The position numbers and the translations under genes were made by a program. Positions 23,901 through 31,612 of a DNA stretch of 64,000 bases are shown piece by piece. Location of the stretch: NCBI RefSeq assembly GCF_047124445.1, contig NZ_CP138921.1, positions 3,534,001 to 3,598,000 on the forward strand, given 5' to 3'. The notes under the pieces were generated by a model. The model did no database searches. It saw only the letters and a program-made list of their open reading frames with translations, and had not been told where the DNA came from. The number at the start of each line of letters is the position of its first letter. Position 1 is the first letter of the stretch. Origin of the DNA: Shimia sp047124445. GTDB lineage: Bacteria; Pseudomonadota; Alphaproteobacteria; Rhodobacterales; Rhodobacteraceae.

Positions 23901-24886
23901 TGATGTGGCTGTGTCCGGTGCTGGTGCTGGCACAGGACTGGGAAGATCAAAACGCCTTTGGCCCCGCCTCGGCAAGCAGCACGCTGCGGGTGCTGTCCAG
24001 CACCGACACCTCCCTGTTTGCGCCGGTGATCGAGGACTTCTTGCAAAGCCGGTCTGGCGTGGCGGTGGAGTATTTTGTGACGGGGACCGCGCAGATCGAC
24101 GAGGTGTTCCGGGCGGCGCCCGGGGATTTTGATGTGGTCATCTCCAGTGCGATGGATTTGCAGTTGAAGCTGGTGAATGATGGGTTTTCGGTCCAGATCG
24201 ACAATCTGGATCAGCCGGATTGGGCGCAATGGCGCAACAGCCTGTTTGCCTTCACCACAGAGCCAGCCACCATTGTGATCAACCGGGCAGCCTTTGCGCC
24301 GGAGTCTGTGCCGCAGACCCGTCAGGAGTTGATTGCTGCTATGCGTGCGCGGCCTGAAGTGTTTCGCGGTAAGGTCGGCACCTACGACGTACGAGACTCG
24401 GGGTTGGGCTATCTGTTTGCCACCCAGGATGCGCGCGCCTCGGAAACGTTTTGGCGGCTGATGGAGGTGATGGGTGGGCTGGATGCGCAGCTCTATTGCT
24501 GTTCCGGTGCGATGATTGACGATCTGGTCGCTGGGGATTTGATGGTCGCCTACAATGTGCTTGGGAGCTATGTGGCTGCGCGTGAGGATGTGGCCGATAC
24601 GCTGGAAATCGTACTGCCATCGGACTTTCCCACCATCATGATGCGCACTGCTTTTGTCAGCAGCCGCACTGAAGTGGCCGAAGAAGCCGCCGCCTTTGTG
24701 CGCCATCTGGTGGAGATGCAAACCGGGCAGCGAAACCTAGATGCGTTTCCTTTGCCACCGCTGAGTGCGACGACGGACAGCACCGGTCAGGCGGTGATTT
24801 CTCTGGAGCCCGCGTTGATGACCTATCTGGATCCGCTGAAACGCCGCACATTTATCAAGGAATGGAGCAGCGCGGTTATTCAGTGA
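23879..24886 (+). CDS. periplasmic substrate-binding protein co-transcribed with the sensor kinase
   Basis: A 335-residue exported protein with a signal peptide at 1-18 (MRYIFALMMWLCPVLVLAQ). The body resembles iron(III)/thiamine-type extracellular binding proteins: 'LRVLSSTDTSLFAPVIEDFLQSRSG', 'APGDFDVVISSAMDLQLKLVNDG', and later 'DLVAGDLMVAYNVLGSY'. No ABC permease or ATPase genes accompany it. Instead it overlaps the kinase gene by 22 bp, so a role as an accessory ligand sensor is more likely than transport. It ends convergently, overlapping the DUF2233 gene by 11 bp. Confidence 0.85.
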   Translation: MRYIFALMMWLCPVLVLAQDWEDQNAFGPASASSTLRVLSSTDTSLFAPVIEDFLQSRSGVAVEYFVTGTAQIDEVFRAAPGDFDVVISSAMDLQLKLVNDGFSVQIDNLDQPDWAQWRNSLFAFTTEPATIVINRAAFAPESVPQTRQELIAAMRARPEVFRGKVGTYDVRDSGLGYLFATQDARASETFWRLMEVMGGLDAQLYCCSGAMIDDLVAGDLMVAYNVLGSYVAAREDVADTLEIVLPSDFPTIMMRTAFVSSRTEVAEEAAAFVRHLVEMQTGQRNLDAFPLPPLSATTDSTGQAVISLEPALMTYLDPLKRRTFIKEWSSAVIQ

Positions 24887-25622
24887 CCGCGGCGCTGGGT
24901 TCCACCACACCAATGATCGGCCCCATCCAGAAGCCGCCATCGGAGCGGTCCAGTTGGGGGGCGTGCAGGCGGCTGATCTTGCCGTCAAAGTAGAGTGCGT
25001 TTGGTGTTTTCAGAACGTCGCGGAAGAAGCGCCCAAACTCGTGGAAGGTCACCGCCTCGTTGGAGATTACGAAATAGGCGGTTTTTCCGTTGTCCGTTGT
25101 ACCCACGCCATTGCGCAGGAACCGGGATGTGCTGTCAGGCAAGAAGCGCGGGTGCAGTGCACCGTCGATCACCAGCATCGGGCCAGATTGGGTGGCGTCG
25201 CGGCAGGTTGGGGCCTGTTTCTGGAAATCCAAAGTTTCGTAGACCTGCACGGCACCGTCGTTCAGGCACAGCACGCCATTGGGCAGCAGGCCAAAGTTGC
25301 CTTTGCTACCGCCGGTTAAAAGCCGCATCTCTTCGGTGCCGTCTTCAACGTAATGGCCCACGGGGCTGCGGTCGGCATGATACATGCCTGCGTTCATGCC
25401 AAAGCTGAGGGTTTTGCCGTCTTCCAGCGCGCGCTCGATGTCGCGGAACTGGCCCAGAATAGCGCCGCTGTCATCTCGCAGGAACAGGCGCAGGTTGTCT
25501 TCGGCGGCGTCCACCGTGCACACCGTCAGGCTGCGCCCTTCATGTGTTTGATCTGAACAGGTCACCGCCTGCGCCCATTGGGGCAGGGACAGTAATATCA
25601 AACAGAGCGCAGTTCGGATCAC
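24876..25622 (-). CDS. exported phosphodiester glycosidase family protein (DUF2233)
   Basis: A 248-residue protein with a signal peptide (1-19, ending WAQA). The NAGPA/DUF2233 core shows 'LSFGMNAGMYHADRSPVGHYVEDG' near 75-98, 'KGNFGLLPNGVLCL', 'TQSGPMLVIDG' and 'ALYFDGKISRLH'. Members of the family hydrolyse sugar phosphodiesters, probably in the envelope. The start is GTG 25622, overlapping the rbfA stop as GTGA, so it is translationally coupled to rbfA, a ribosome-maturation gene with no obvious functional link. Its 3' end overlaps the convergent binding-protein gene by 11 bp. Confidence 0.85.
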   Translation of the reverse strand: MIRTALCLILLSLPQWAQAVTCSDQTHEGRSLTVCTVDAAEDNLRLFLRDDSGAILGQFRDIERALEDGKTLSFGMNAGMYHADRSPVGHYVEDGTEEMRLLTGGSKGNFGLLPNGVLCLNDGAVQVYETLDFQKQAPTCRDATQSGPMLVIDGALHPRFLPDSTSRFLRNGVGTTDNGKTAYFVISNEAVTFHEFGRFFRDVLKTPNALYFDGKISRLHAPQLDRSDGGFWMGPIIGVVEPSAAVTE

Positions 25623-26041
25623 GTAGGTTCGCCATCCTCTGTGTCAGTTTTGGCCACATCCGCCTGCACCCGTTCGTCGGACAGCATCGCGCGGGTGGCG
25701 TCCATCTGATCAAAGGTGTTGTCCACGCGGAAGCGCAGATCCGGGGCGTGCTTGAGCTTGGCTTTGCGGCCGATGATACGGCGTAGCTCGCCTTTGTGGC
25801 GGGCTAGCAGGGCAACAGCGTCTTCTTTGTTTTTGCCACCCAGTGGCAGCACAAAGCAGGTCGCAATCGACAGATCGGGCGTGATGCGCACCTCGCCCAC
25901 GGTGATTGACATGCGGGTGATGTCCGGATCATGCAGCTCGTCGCGTACCAAAACCTCCGACAGGGTGCGTCGGATCAATTCACCCACGCGCAGCTGGCGT
26001 TGGGACGGGCCGCGGCCCTCGGAGAAAGAGTTCTTTGCCAT
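25619..26041 (-). CDS. rbfA: ribosome-binding factor A
   Basis: A 140-residue RbfA. The pattern 'SQRQLRVGELIRRTLSEVLVRDELHDPDI' followed by 'MSITVGEVRITPDLSIATCFVLPLGG' is diagnostic. It binds the 30S subunit during late maturation and cold adaptation. ATG 26041 (MAKNSFSEGRG) has GAGGG a few bases upstream; a GTG nine bases further up is possible. It is divergent from dapB across 102 bp and upstream of a DUF2233 gene that overlaps its stop. Confidence 0.95.
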   Translation of the reverse strand: MAKNSFSEGRGPSQRQLRVGELIRRTLSEVLVRDELHDPDITRMSITVGEVRITPDLSIATCFVLPLGGKNKEDAVALLARHKGELRRIIGRKAKLKHAPDLRFRVDNTFDQMDATRAMLSDERVQADVAKTDTEDGEPT

Positions 26042-26143
26042 GTCCCTCACTTAGGGCTTCTGTCTGCCTTTGCCAAGCTGGATTGCATTGGGTAAGCAGG
26101 GCGCACCGCCATTTGGGTGGTTTGTCAAAGTGGAGAGGACACC

Positions 26144-26953
26144 ATGCAGGAATTGCCAGGAATCGTGATCACAGGTGTATCAGGCCGGATGGGGCAGATG
26201 CTGATCAAGACGGTGTCCGAAAGTGACAAGGTGCGTTTGGTGGGTGCGGTTGAGCGCGAAGGCCATGATTGGGTTGGCCGGGATGTGGGCGAAGCCATGG
26301 GCGGCGCGGCGCTGGGCGTGACCGTGACGGACCAGCCGCTGGAGGCCTTTGCCAAGGCGCAGGCGGTGATTGATTTTACCGCACCAGCAGCGACGATTGC
26401 CTTTGCGAAGCTGGCGGCACAGGCTCGTGCGGTGCATGTGATCGGCACCACAGGTATGACCGAGGAAGATATCGCACAGTTGGAGCCATGCGCGCGTCAC
26501 GCGGTGATTGTGCGGGCCGGTAACATGAGCCTTGGCGTGAACCTGTTGACCAAGCTGACCGAAAAAGTGGCTGCAGCTCTGGATGAGGACTTTGATATTG
26601 AAGTCATCGAAGCGCATCACCACCACAAAGTGGATGCTCCAAGCGGCACCGCTTTGATGCTTGGCGAGGCGGCTGCTGAAGGGCGCGGTGTGGATTTGGT
26701 GGATGTGTCTGATCGGGCGCGGGACGGCATCACCGGCGCGCGCAAGAAAGGGGACATCGGCTTCTCTGTCATTCGTGGTGGCGACATTGTTGGCGAACAT
26801 GATGTGCTGTTCGCGGCCGCTGGGGAGCGCATTGTGCTGCGCCATCAAGCGACGGATCGGGCGATTTTTGCCCGCGGCGCGGTGAAGGCGGCGATCTGGG
26901 GGCAGGATCAAAAGCCCGGTGAGTATGATATGTTTGACGTATTGGGGTTGTAA
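26144..26953 (+). CDS. dapB: 4-hydroxy-tetrahydrodipicolinate reductase
   Basis: A 269-residue DapB. The N-terminal nucleotide-binding motif is 'VITGVSGRMGQMLI' (8-21), and the catalytic/substrate motif 'IEAHHHHKVDAPSGTALMLGEAA' falls near 152-174. It reduces hydroxy-tetrahydrodipicolinate with NAD(P)H in lysine and diaminopimelate synthesis. GGAGAGG lies seven bases before ATG 26144. Divergent from rbfA and followed by a strong hairpin, it appears monocistronic. Confidence 0.97.
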   Translation: MQELPGIVITGVSGRMGQMLIKTVSESDKVRLVGAVEREGHDWVGRDVGEAMGGAALGVTVTDQPLEAFAKAQAVIDFTAPAATIAFAKLAAQARAVHVIGTTGMTEEDIAQLEPCARHAVIVRAGNMSLGVNLLTKLTEKVAAALDEDFDIEVIEAHHHHKVDAPSGTALMLGEAAAEGRGVDLVDVSDRARDGITGARKKGDIGFSVIRGGDIVGEHDVLFAAAGERIVLRHQATDRAIFARGAVKAAIWGQDQKPGEYDMFDVLGL

Positions 26954-26971
26954 GAATCCCTTACCAATACA

Positions 26972-26999
26972 GCGCAAAACGTCCTGTGACGTTTTGCGC
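26972..26999 (+). terminator. strong hairpin downstream of dapB
   Basis: GCGCAAAACGTC and GACGTTTTGCGC pair perfectly (12 bp) around CTGT, 19 bases after the dapB stop. The T-run is in the descending arm rather than after it, so termination efficiency is uncertain. Confidence 0.65.
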
Positions 27000-27115
27000 A
27001 GCTTGCGCGATTGGCATTCTCGCGTTGCTGTGATCAAATTGGTTGCAGTCAAAATGCCCAATAAAATCAATCGCTCGGCGGTTGATGTCCGCCGCTGAGA
27101 GCGCCCGGAGATATG

Positions 27116-27141
27116 ATGCATCCAATCCAGATGCATTTTTT
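27116..27141 (+). terminator. possible transcription attenuator in the leader of the quaternary-amine transporter operon
   Basis: ATGCATC and GATGCAT form a perfect 7-bp stem around CAATCCA, followed at once by six T residues on the plus strand. It lies 87 bp upstream of the binding-protein ATG. A further stem-capable stretch (GGCGG/CCGCC at about 27077-27094) precedes it. It could end residual dapB read-through or act as a regulated attenuator. Confidence 0.45.
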
Positions 27142-27187
27142 GTTGGCAGGTCAGAGACGTTGTGTTCTTATGCCGGCAAACAAAAAC

Positions 27188-27203
27188 TTAAATGACCATT
27201 TAA
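27188..27203. promoter_or_regulatory. AT-rich palindrome before the transporter operon
   Basis: TTAAATGACCATTTAA has two 7-base arms in inverted repeat around a 2-base centre and lies 25 bp before the binding-protein ATG. It is followed by a second ATGACC (27208-27213). An operator or an mRNA structure is possible; the regulator is unknown. Confidence 0.35.
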
Positions 27204-27227
27204 AAAATGACCAACAGGGAGAAGACC

Positions 27228-28190
27228 ATGACGACGTTTTTGAAAGCCGGACTGTCGGCGCTTGCGGTATCCGCGGTGGCCATGTCGGCACAAGCGGCAG
27301 ATCTTGGCGCGACCGATGAGCCCATCAAGCTGGCGCTGAACGAATGGACCGGCCAGCACGTGACCACGCATGTTGCCGCAGAGATGCTGCGCGCGGCGGG
27401 TTACGAAGTTGAGTTTGTGACCGCAGGTATGCTGAACCAGTTCCAGGCGATTGCGGATGGCGACATTCACGCGACTTTGGAAATCTGGTCTTCCAACGTG
27501 TCCGACCAGTACGCCGTGCTGAAGGGCGAAGGCAAAGTGGAAGAGCTGTCCGATCTGGGCCTGGCGGCCCGTGAAGGCATTGCCTATCCGGCGCACGTTG
27601 CAGATCTGTGCCCAGGCCTGCCTGCGTGGGAAGCACTGAAAGAGTGCGCGATGAACTTCGCAACCGCTGAAACCCTGCCAATGGGCCGTTTGGTGGACTA
27701 CCCAGCGGATTGGGGCACCCCTGGCGCGGATCGTATGACTGGTTTGGAACTGCCATTCAAAGCCGTCCCTGCAGGGTCCGAAGGTGCTCTGATTGCAGAG
27801 CTGCGCGCGTCTACCGAGAAGAAATCCCCGCTGCTGATCACCTTCTGGCAGCCACACTGGGCGATGTCGGCCTACGACGTGAAGTTTGTCGATCTGCCTG
27901 CGGGTGAGGACGCCTGCTTCACCGATCCAGCATGGGGTCCAAACCCAAATGCGATCAACGATTGTGACTTCTCCGCAAGCCGCATCTTCAAAGCCGGTTG
28001 GCCTGGTCTGAAAGACAAGTGGCCTGCCGCGTATGAAATCCTGGTGAACTATCAGCTGGCGGTCGAAGATCAGCAGCCAATGATGGGCGCCGTGGATGTG
28101 GACGGTCAGAAAGTTGAAGAGGTAGTGTCCGCGTGGATGGGTGAAAACGAAGCCAAGTGGAAGTCGGTTGTCGACGCCGCAACCAAGTAA
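27228..28190 (+). CDS. quaternary-amine ABC transporter, periplasmic binding protein (OpuAC/ProX-like)
   Basis: A 320-residue binding protein with a signal peptide at 1-24 (ending SAQAAD). The OpuAC-family core includes 'IKLALNEWTGQHVTTHVAAEML', 'EIWSSNVSDQYAVL' and 'KKSPLLITFWQPHWAMSAYDVKFVDLP'; its many tryptophan and tyrosine residues fit a cation-binding aromatic cage. ATG 27228 has GGGAG upstream. It heads a binding protein - ATPase - permease operon. The ligand may be glycine betaine, choline, carnitine, proline betaine or trimethylamine N-oxide; sequence alone does not decide, and no catabolic gene is adjacent. Confidence 0.88.
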   Translation: MTTFLKAGLSALAVSAVAMSAQAADLGATDEPIKLALNEWTGQHVTTHVAAEMLRAAGYEVEFVTAGMLNQFQAIADGDIHATLEIWSSNVSDQYAVLKGEGKVEELSDLGLAAREGIAYPAHVADLCPGLPAWEALKECAMNFATAETLPMGRLVDYPADWGTPGADRMTGLELPFKAVPAGSEGALIAELRASTEKKSPLLITFWQPHWAMSAYDVKFVDLPAGEDACFTDPAWGPNPNAINDCDFSASRIFKAGWPGLKDKWPAAYEILVNYQLAVEDQQPMMGAVDVDGQKVEEVVSAWMGENEAKWKSVVDAATK

Positions 28191-28196
28191 GACTTC

Positions 28197-29249
28197 ATGA
28201 CTGACAAGAACAGCACCGCTCCGGCGATTGCCGTCGAAGACCTCTGGCAGGTCTTCGGCGAAAACGCCGCCCCGGCTCTGCGCGATGCGCGCGGGGCTGG
28301 AGATGACAAAGCTATTGCCAAAGAGCTTAAGGACAAGACCCTTATTCCTGCCGTGCGTGCGGCGAATTTTGAGGTCAAATCCGGTGAACTCTTTGTGATT
28401 ATGGGGCTTTCGGGCTCTGGAAAATCGACTCTGATCCGCTGTATTTCGCGGCTGATTGAGCCGACAGCCGGGTCGGTGCGCATTGACGGTGAGGACATTC
28501 TTCAGGCCAGTGACAAACGCCTGATTGATCTGCGTCGTCACAAGCTGGGCATGGTGTTCCAGCATTTTGGATTGTTCCCGCATATGTCGGTGGCCGACAA
28601 CGTGGCCTTCCCGCTCAAAATGCAGGGCGCAGGCAAGGCCGAGCGCCGCGCACGAGCTTTGGAGGTGTTGGAACTCGTGGGGCTGAAAGGCCGCGAGGAT
28701 ACCTACCCACGTAACCTGTCCGGGGGGCAGCGGCAGCGCGTCGGCATTGCGCGGTCTCTGGCAGTGAACCCAGACATCTGGTTCCTGGATGAGCCATTCT
28801 CTGCGCTGGACCCGTTGATCCGTCGCCAGTTGCAGGACGAGTTCCTCAACATTCAGGCGACCCTGAAAAAATCCATTGTTTTCATCACGCACGACATCCA
28901 GGAGGCCCTGAAGTTGGCCGACCGGATTGCGATCATGCGCGATGGCGAAATTGTGCAGATTGGCACGCCGGAAGAGATCGTGCTGCATCCAGTGGATGAC
29001 TATGTCGCCGAGTTTTCCAAGGATGTGCCTAAGGGGCGGCATGCCTGCGTTGAGTCCATTCTTATGGATGGTATTCCGGACAACATGCCGGATGATCCGG
29101 GCATCAAAGTGGGCATGACGCTGGATACTGCCCTGACCAAATGCATGGAGCTCTATGAGCCAGTGCCGGTAAGAGATGCGGCGGGCAAAGTGATTGGTGC
29201 CGTGCATCCGCATGAGCTGGCCAACGCCTTGCAGGCGGAAGAGACATGA
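28197..29249 (+). CDS. quaternary-amine ABC transporter, ATP-binding subunit (ProV/OpuAA-like)
   Basis: A 350-residue ABC ATPase. An N-terminal extension of about 55 residues ('EDLWQVFGENAAPALRDARG'), typical of ProV, precedes Walker A 'MGLSGSGKSTLIR'. The signature is 'LSGGQRQRVGIARSL' and Walker B is 'IWFLDEPFSALDP'. The C-terminal tail of about 70 residues is shorter than the double CBS region of ProV and ends in 'DAAGKVIGAVHPHELANAL', a partial CBS-like strand pattern. It starts 6 bp after the binding-protein stop and overlaps the permease gene by 4 bp. Confidence 0.92.
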   Translation: MTDKNSTAPAIAVEDLWQVFGENAAPALRDARGAGDDKAIAKELKDKTLIPAVRAANFEVKSGELFVIMGLSGSGKSTLIRCISRLIEPTAGSVRIDGEDILQASDKRLIDLRRHKLGMVFQHFGLFPHMSVADNVAFPLKMQGAGKAERRARALEVLELVGLKGREDTYPRNLSGGQRQRVGIARSLAVNPDIWFLDEPFSALDPLIRRQLQDEFLNIQATLKKSIVFITHDIQEALKLADRIAIMRDGEIVQIGTPEEIVLHPVDDYVAEFSKDVPKGRHACVESILMDGIPDNMPDDPGIKVGMTLDTALTKCMELYEPVPVRDAAGKVIGAVHPHELANALQAEET

Positions 29250-31318
29250 GCGCGACGGAGGCCGTGTCAGCTGGTGCCGGACGCAAGTTGGCGCTGACAC
29301 GTGGCAGTCAGGCGGCGCTGTTTGTGCTGGCGATTGCTTTGGTTTGCCGCCTGCTTGGGGCGCAGTTTGAGTGGCTGGTGAAATGGCCTGCAGCCTTGAC
29401 CGTGCCGATGACCGACTGGATGACCTTTCTGGTGGGCGGTTTTCTTGATGTTTTCAAACCGATAGCCCGGACTTTCACCTTTTTGGTAAGCTATCCCATG
29501 GAAGGGGTTGGCTGGCTTCTGAACGCCTTGCCCTGGCCCATGACCGTGGCGCTGGTGACCGCGCTGGGTTGGATCATTGGTGGGCTGCGCATGGCAGCGC
29601 TGGGCTTCTTTGGGCTGATGTTTGTGGTGTTCTCCGGCTACTGGACTGAGGGCATGAACACGTTGGCGCTGGTCGCGGTTTCGGTGCCTTTGGCGCTTTT
29701 CCTTGGCACGGCGATTGGCATTGCGGCGTTTGAGTTTCCCCGTGTGAAAGGCGCGGTGAACGCACTTCTGGATGTGATGCAGACGGTGCCAACCTTTGCT
29801 TATCTCACCCCCCTGCTTGTGCTTTTTGGCTTTGGGCCTGTGGTGGGCCTGATCGCATCGGCGATCTATGCAGCGCCACCTATGGCACGAAATGTGCTGT
29901 TGGGGCTTGAGCGCGTGGACACGGAAATCCGCGAAGCGGCGGTGATGTCTGGTGGCACACGGCGGCAGCAGTTGTTTCTTGTGGAACTGCCGGCGGCGAC
30001 GCAGCAAATCATGATTGGCGTTAACCAATGTCTGATGGCGGCGCTGTCGATGGTGATCATCGCGGCGGTGATCGGTGGCTTTCAGGACATCGGTTGGGAA
30101 GTGCTGCTGACCATGCGCAAGGCGTTGTTTGGACAGGCCTTTTTGGCGGGATCTGTGATTGTGGTGTTTGCCATCATCATTGACCGCATGTCCGCCGCTT
30201 TGGCGGAGCCGCGTCCGCAGCAGGACCGCAAAGTGGCTTTTGGCATTCTCGGCGCTGGGCTTTTGGTGACGCTGTGGTCCGTGTTTGCGGGCTGGTCGCC
30301 AAGCGGATTTGCGGCGCTAGACGGCGTGGCGGCTTGGGTCGATACAGGTGTCGGTAGCTTCACAGGGAACCACGGCGCGACGCTGGATACAGTCAAAAAC
30401 ACCTCCATGTTCTACGGGCTTTTGCCGCTGCGGATTGGCCTTGCAGAGGCGGTGTTGCCCTTCACCTGGGGCTTCCTGTGGACCGCGAAACACACGGCTA
30501 TGCTTTACGGCGTGGCGGCGTTTATCTCATTGATTTTGATCCTGAAAGGTCGTGTGACCGCGGGGCTGGTTGTGATGATCCTGGCCTATGTGGCGGAGAT
30601 CGGTATTGCGCATCTGGCCTGGCCGGTGGTGATCTTTGGCGCAGGCGCAATTGGCTGGGTTGCTGGCGGGTGGAAACTGGCGCGGCTGGCGGTGATCCTT
30701 CTGGGGTTGGTGCTGATTTCCGGCCTGTGGGAGCGGGCGCTGTTGTCTCTGTATCTGTCGGGTGCGGCGGTGTTTGCCTGTGCCATCGTCGGCGGCGCCT
30801 TAGGGCTGTGGAGCGCTATGAGCAGCACGGCCTGGGCGATCATTCGACCGATTTGTGATCTTCTGCAAACCATTCCGTTATTTGTCTTCCTGATCCCGGT
30901 GCTGATGTTCTTCCAAATTGGGGAATTCTCAGCGTTTCTCGCCATTTGCATGTATGCCGTGGTGCCGATGATCCGCTACACGCGGCATGGTTTGACCAGC
31001 ACGCCAGATGAAATTCTGGAGGCGGCCACGGCCAGCGGGGCAGGCAAGTGGCAGACCATGTTTGAGGTGCGTGCACCCTTTGCGGCACCGACCATTCTGC
31101 TCGGTTTGAATCAGACCATTCTCTATGCTTTTGCCATGTTGGTGATTGCCGCGCTGATCGGCACCACTGGGCTGGGACAGTCGATCTATCTGGCGTTGGG
31201 GCAGGCTGATGTAGGCCTTGGCATCACGGCTGGGGCAGCGATGGCGATCCTGGCCCTGGTAGCGGATCGCTTGGTGCAGGGCTTTGCCGAAGAGCGTCGG
31301 CAGGCGCTTGGTCTCTAA
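29246..31318 (+). CDS. quaternary-amine ABC transporter, double-length permease
   Basis: A 690-residue membrane protein containing two complete permease modules in one chain. The two coupling motifs are 'EIREAAVMSGGTRRQQLFLVE' near 230 and 'EILEAATASGAGKWQTMFEV' near 590, each inside a binding-protein-dependent transport permease domain. Roughly 14 hydrophobic segments are visible. ProW-type permeases are usually half this size and dimerise, so this chain probably supplies both halves. The fused form is known in marine alphaproteobacterial quaternary-amine transporters, so it is an uncommon but recognised arrangement. It ends the operon ahead of a terminator. Confidence 0.9.
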   Translation: MSATEAVSAGAGRKLALTRGSQAALFVLAIALVCRLLGAQFEWLVKWPAALTVPMTDWMTFLVGGFLDVFKPIARTFTFLVSYPMEGVGWLLNALPWPMTVALVTALGWIIGGLRMAALGFFGLMFVVFSGYWTEGMNTLALVAVSVPLALFLGTAIGIAAFEFPRVKGAVNALLDVMQTVPTFAYLTPLLVLFGFGPVVGLIASAIYAAPPMARNVLLGLERVDTEIREAAVMSGGTRRQQLFLVELPAATQQIMIGVNQCLMAALSMVIIAAVIGGFQDIGWEVLLTMRKALFGQAFLAGSVIVVFAIIIDRMSAALAEPRPQQDRKVAFGILGAGLLVTLWSVFAGWSPSGFAALDGVAAWVDTGVGSFTGNHGATLDTVKNTSMFYGLLPLRIGLAEAVLPFTWGFLWTAKHTAMLYGVAAFISLILILKGRVTAGLVVMILAYVAEIGIAHLAWPVVIFGAGAIGWVAGGWKLARLAVILLGLVLISGLWERALLSLYLSGAAVFACAIVGGALGLWSAMSSTAWAIIRPICDLLQTIPLFVFLIPVLMFFQIGEFSAFLAICMYAVVPMIRYTRHGLTSTPDEILEAATASGAGKWQTMFEVRAPFAAPTILLGLNQTILYAFAMLVIAALIGTTGLGQSIYLALGQADVGLGITAGAAMAILALVADRLVQGFAEERRQALGL

Positions 31319-31324
31319 AGAAAG

Positions 31325-31362
31325 GCGAATCGGGGGTAACACTCCGACTCGCTTCACTTTTT
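31325..31362 (+). terminator. terminator of the quaternary-amine transporter operon
   Basis: GCGAATCGG and CCGACTCGC pair with one mismatch around GGGTAACACT, just after the stop codon. TTCACTTTTTGCC follows on the plus strand. Outer AAAGGC/GCCTTT arms may extend the fold. Confidence 0.65.
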
Positions 31363-31368
31363 GCCTTT

Positions 31369-31400
31369 CGGTATCGCGGCTGTTTTGCGTCGGTATCGCG
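31369..31400. repeat. direct repeat of CGGTATCGCG, 22-bp period
   Basis: CGGTATCGCG occurs at 31369-31378 and again at 31391-31400, two helical turns apart on the same DNA face. They lie about 213 bp upstream of the TPR gene start in an otherwise gene-free interval (31319-31612). The pattern suits a pair of regulator sites but could be chance. Confidence 0.35.
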
Positions 31401-31612
31401 TCGGTGCGATTTTGCGCAAAGGCCGTTGTAAACAAGGCGTGCGCTGTTGCGATTGAGTGGACCTAAACGTGGCGCGCGCCCTCAGGGCGATGGGCGCAAC
31501 GGTTTCCGGATTTGCAATACTGTGCCGGGCAGGACACACTTGATCTTGGTGGAACACTGCCCAGAACGGGCGGTTGAGTGGATTTTTAAGATTTCGGGGG
31601 GATTGTGCATCA

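Noticed and set aside
27168..29300. A 710-codon open frame on the minus strand
   Set aside because: It is antisense to the quaternary-amine binding protein and ATPase genes; composition is histidine- and arginine-rich shadow sequence.
27228..31318. Specific assignment as the trimethylamine N-oxide transporter TmoXVW
   Set aside because: Gene order and the fused permease fit, but no trimethylamine-oxide demethylase or monooxygenase gene is adjacent, and other quaternary-amine transporters share the architecture.
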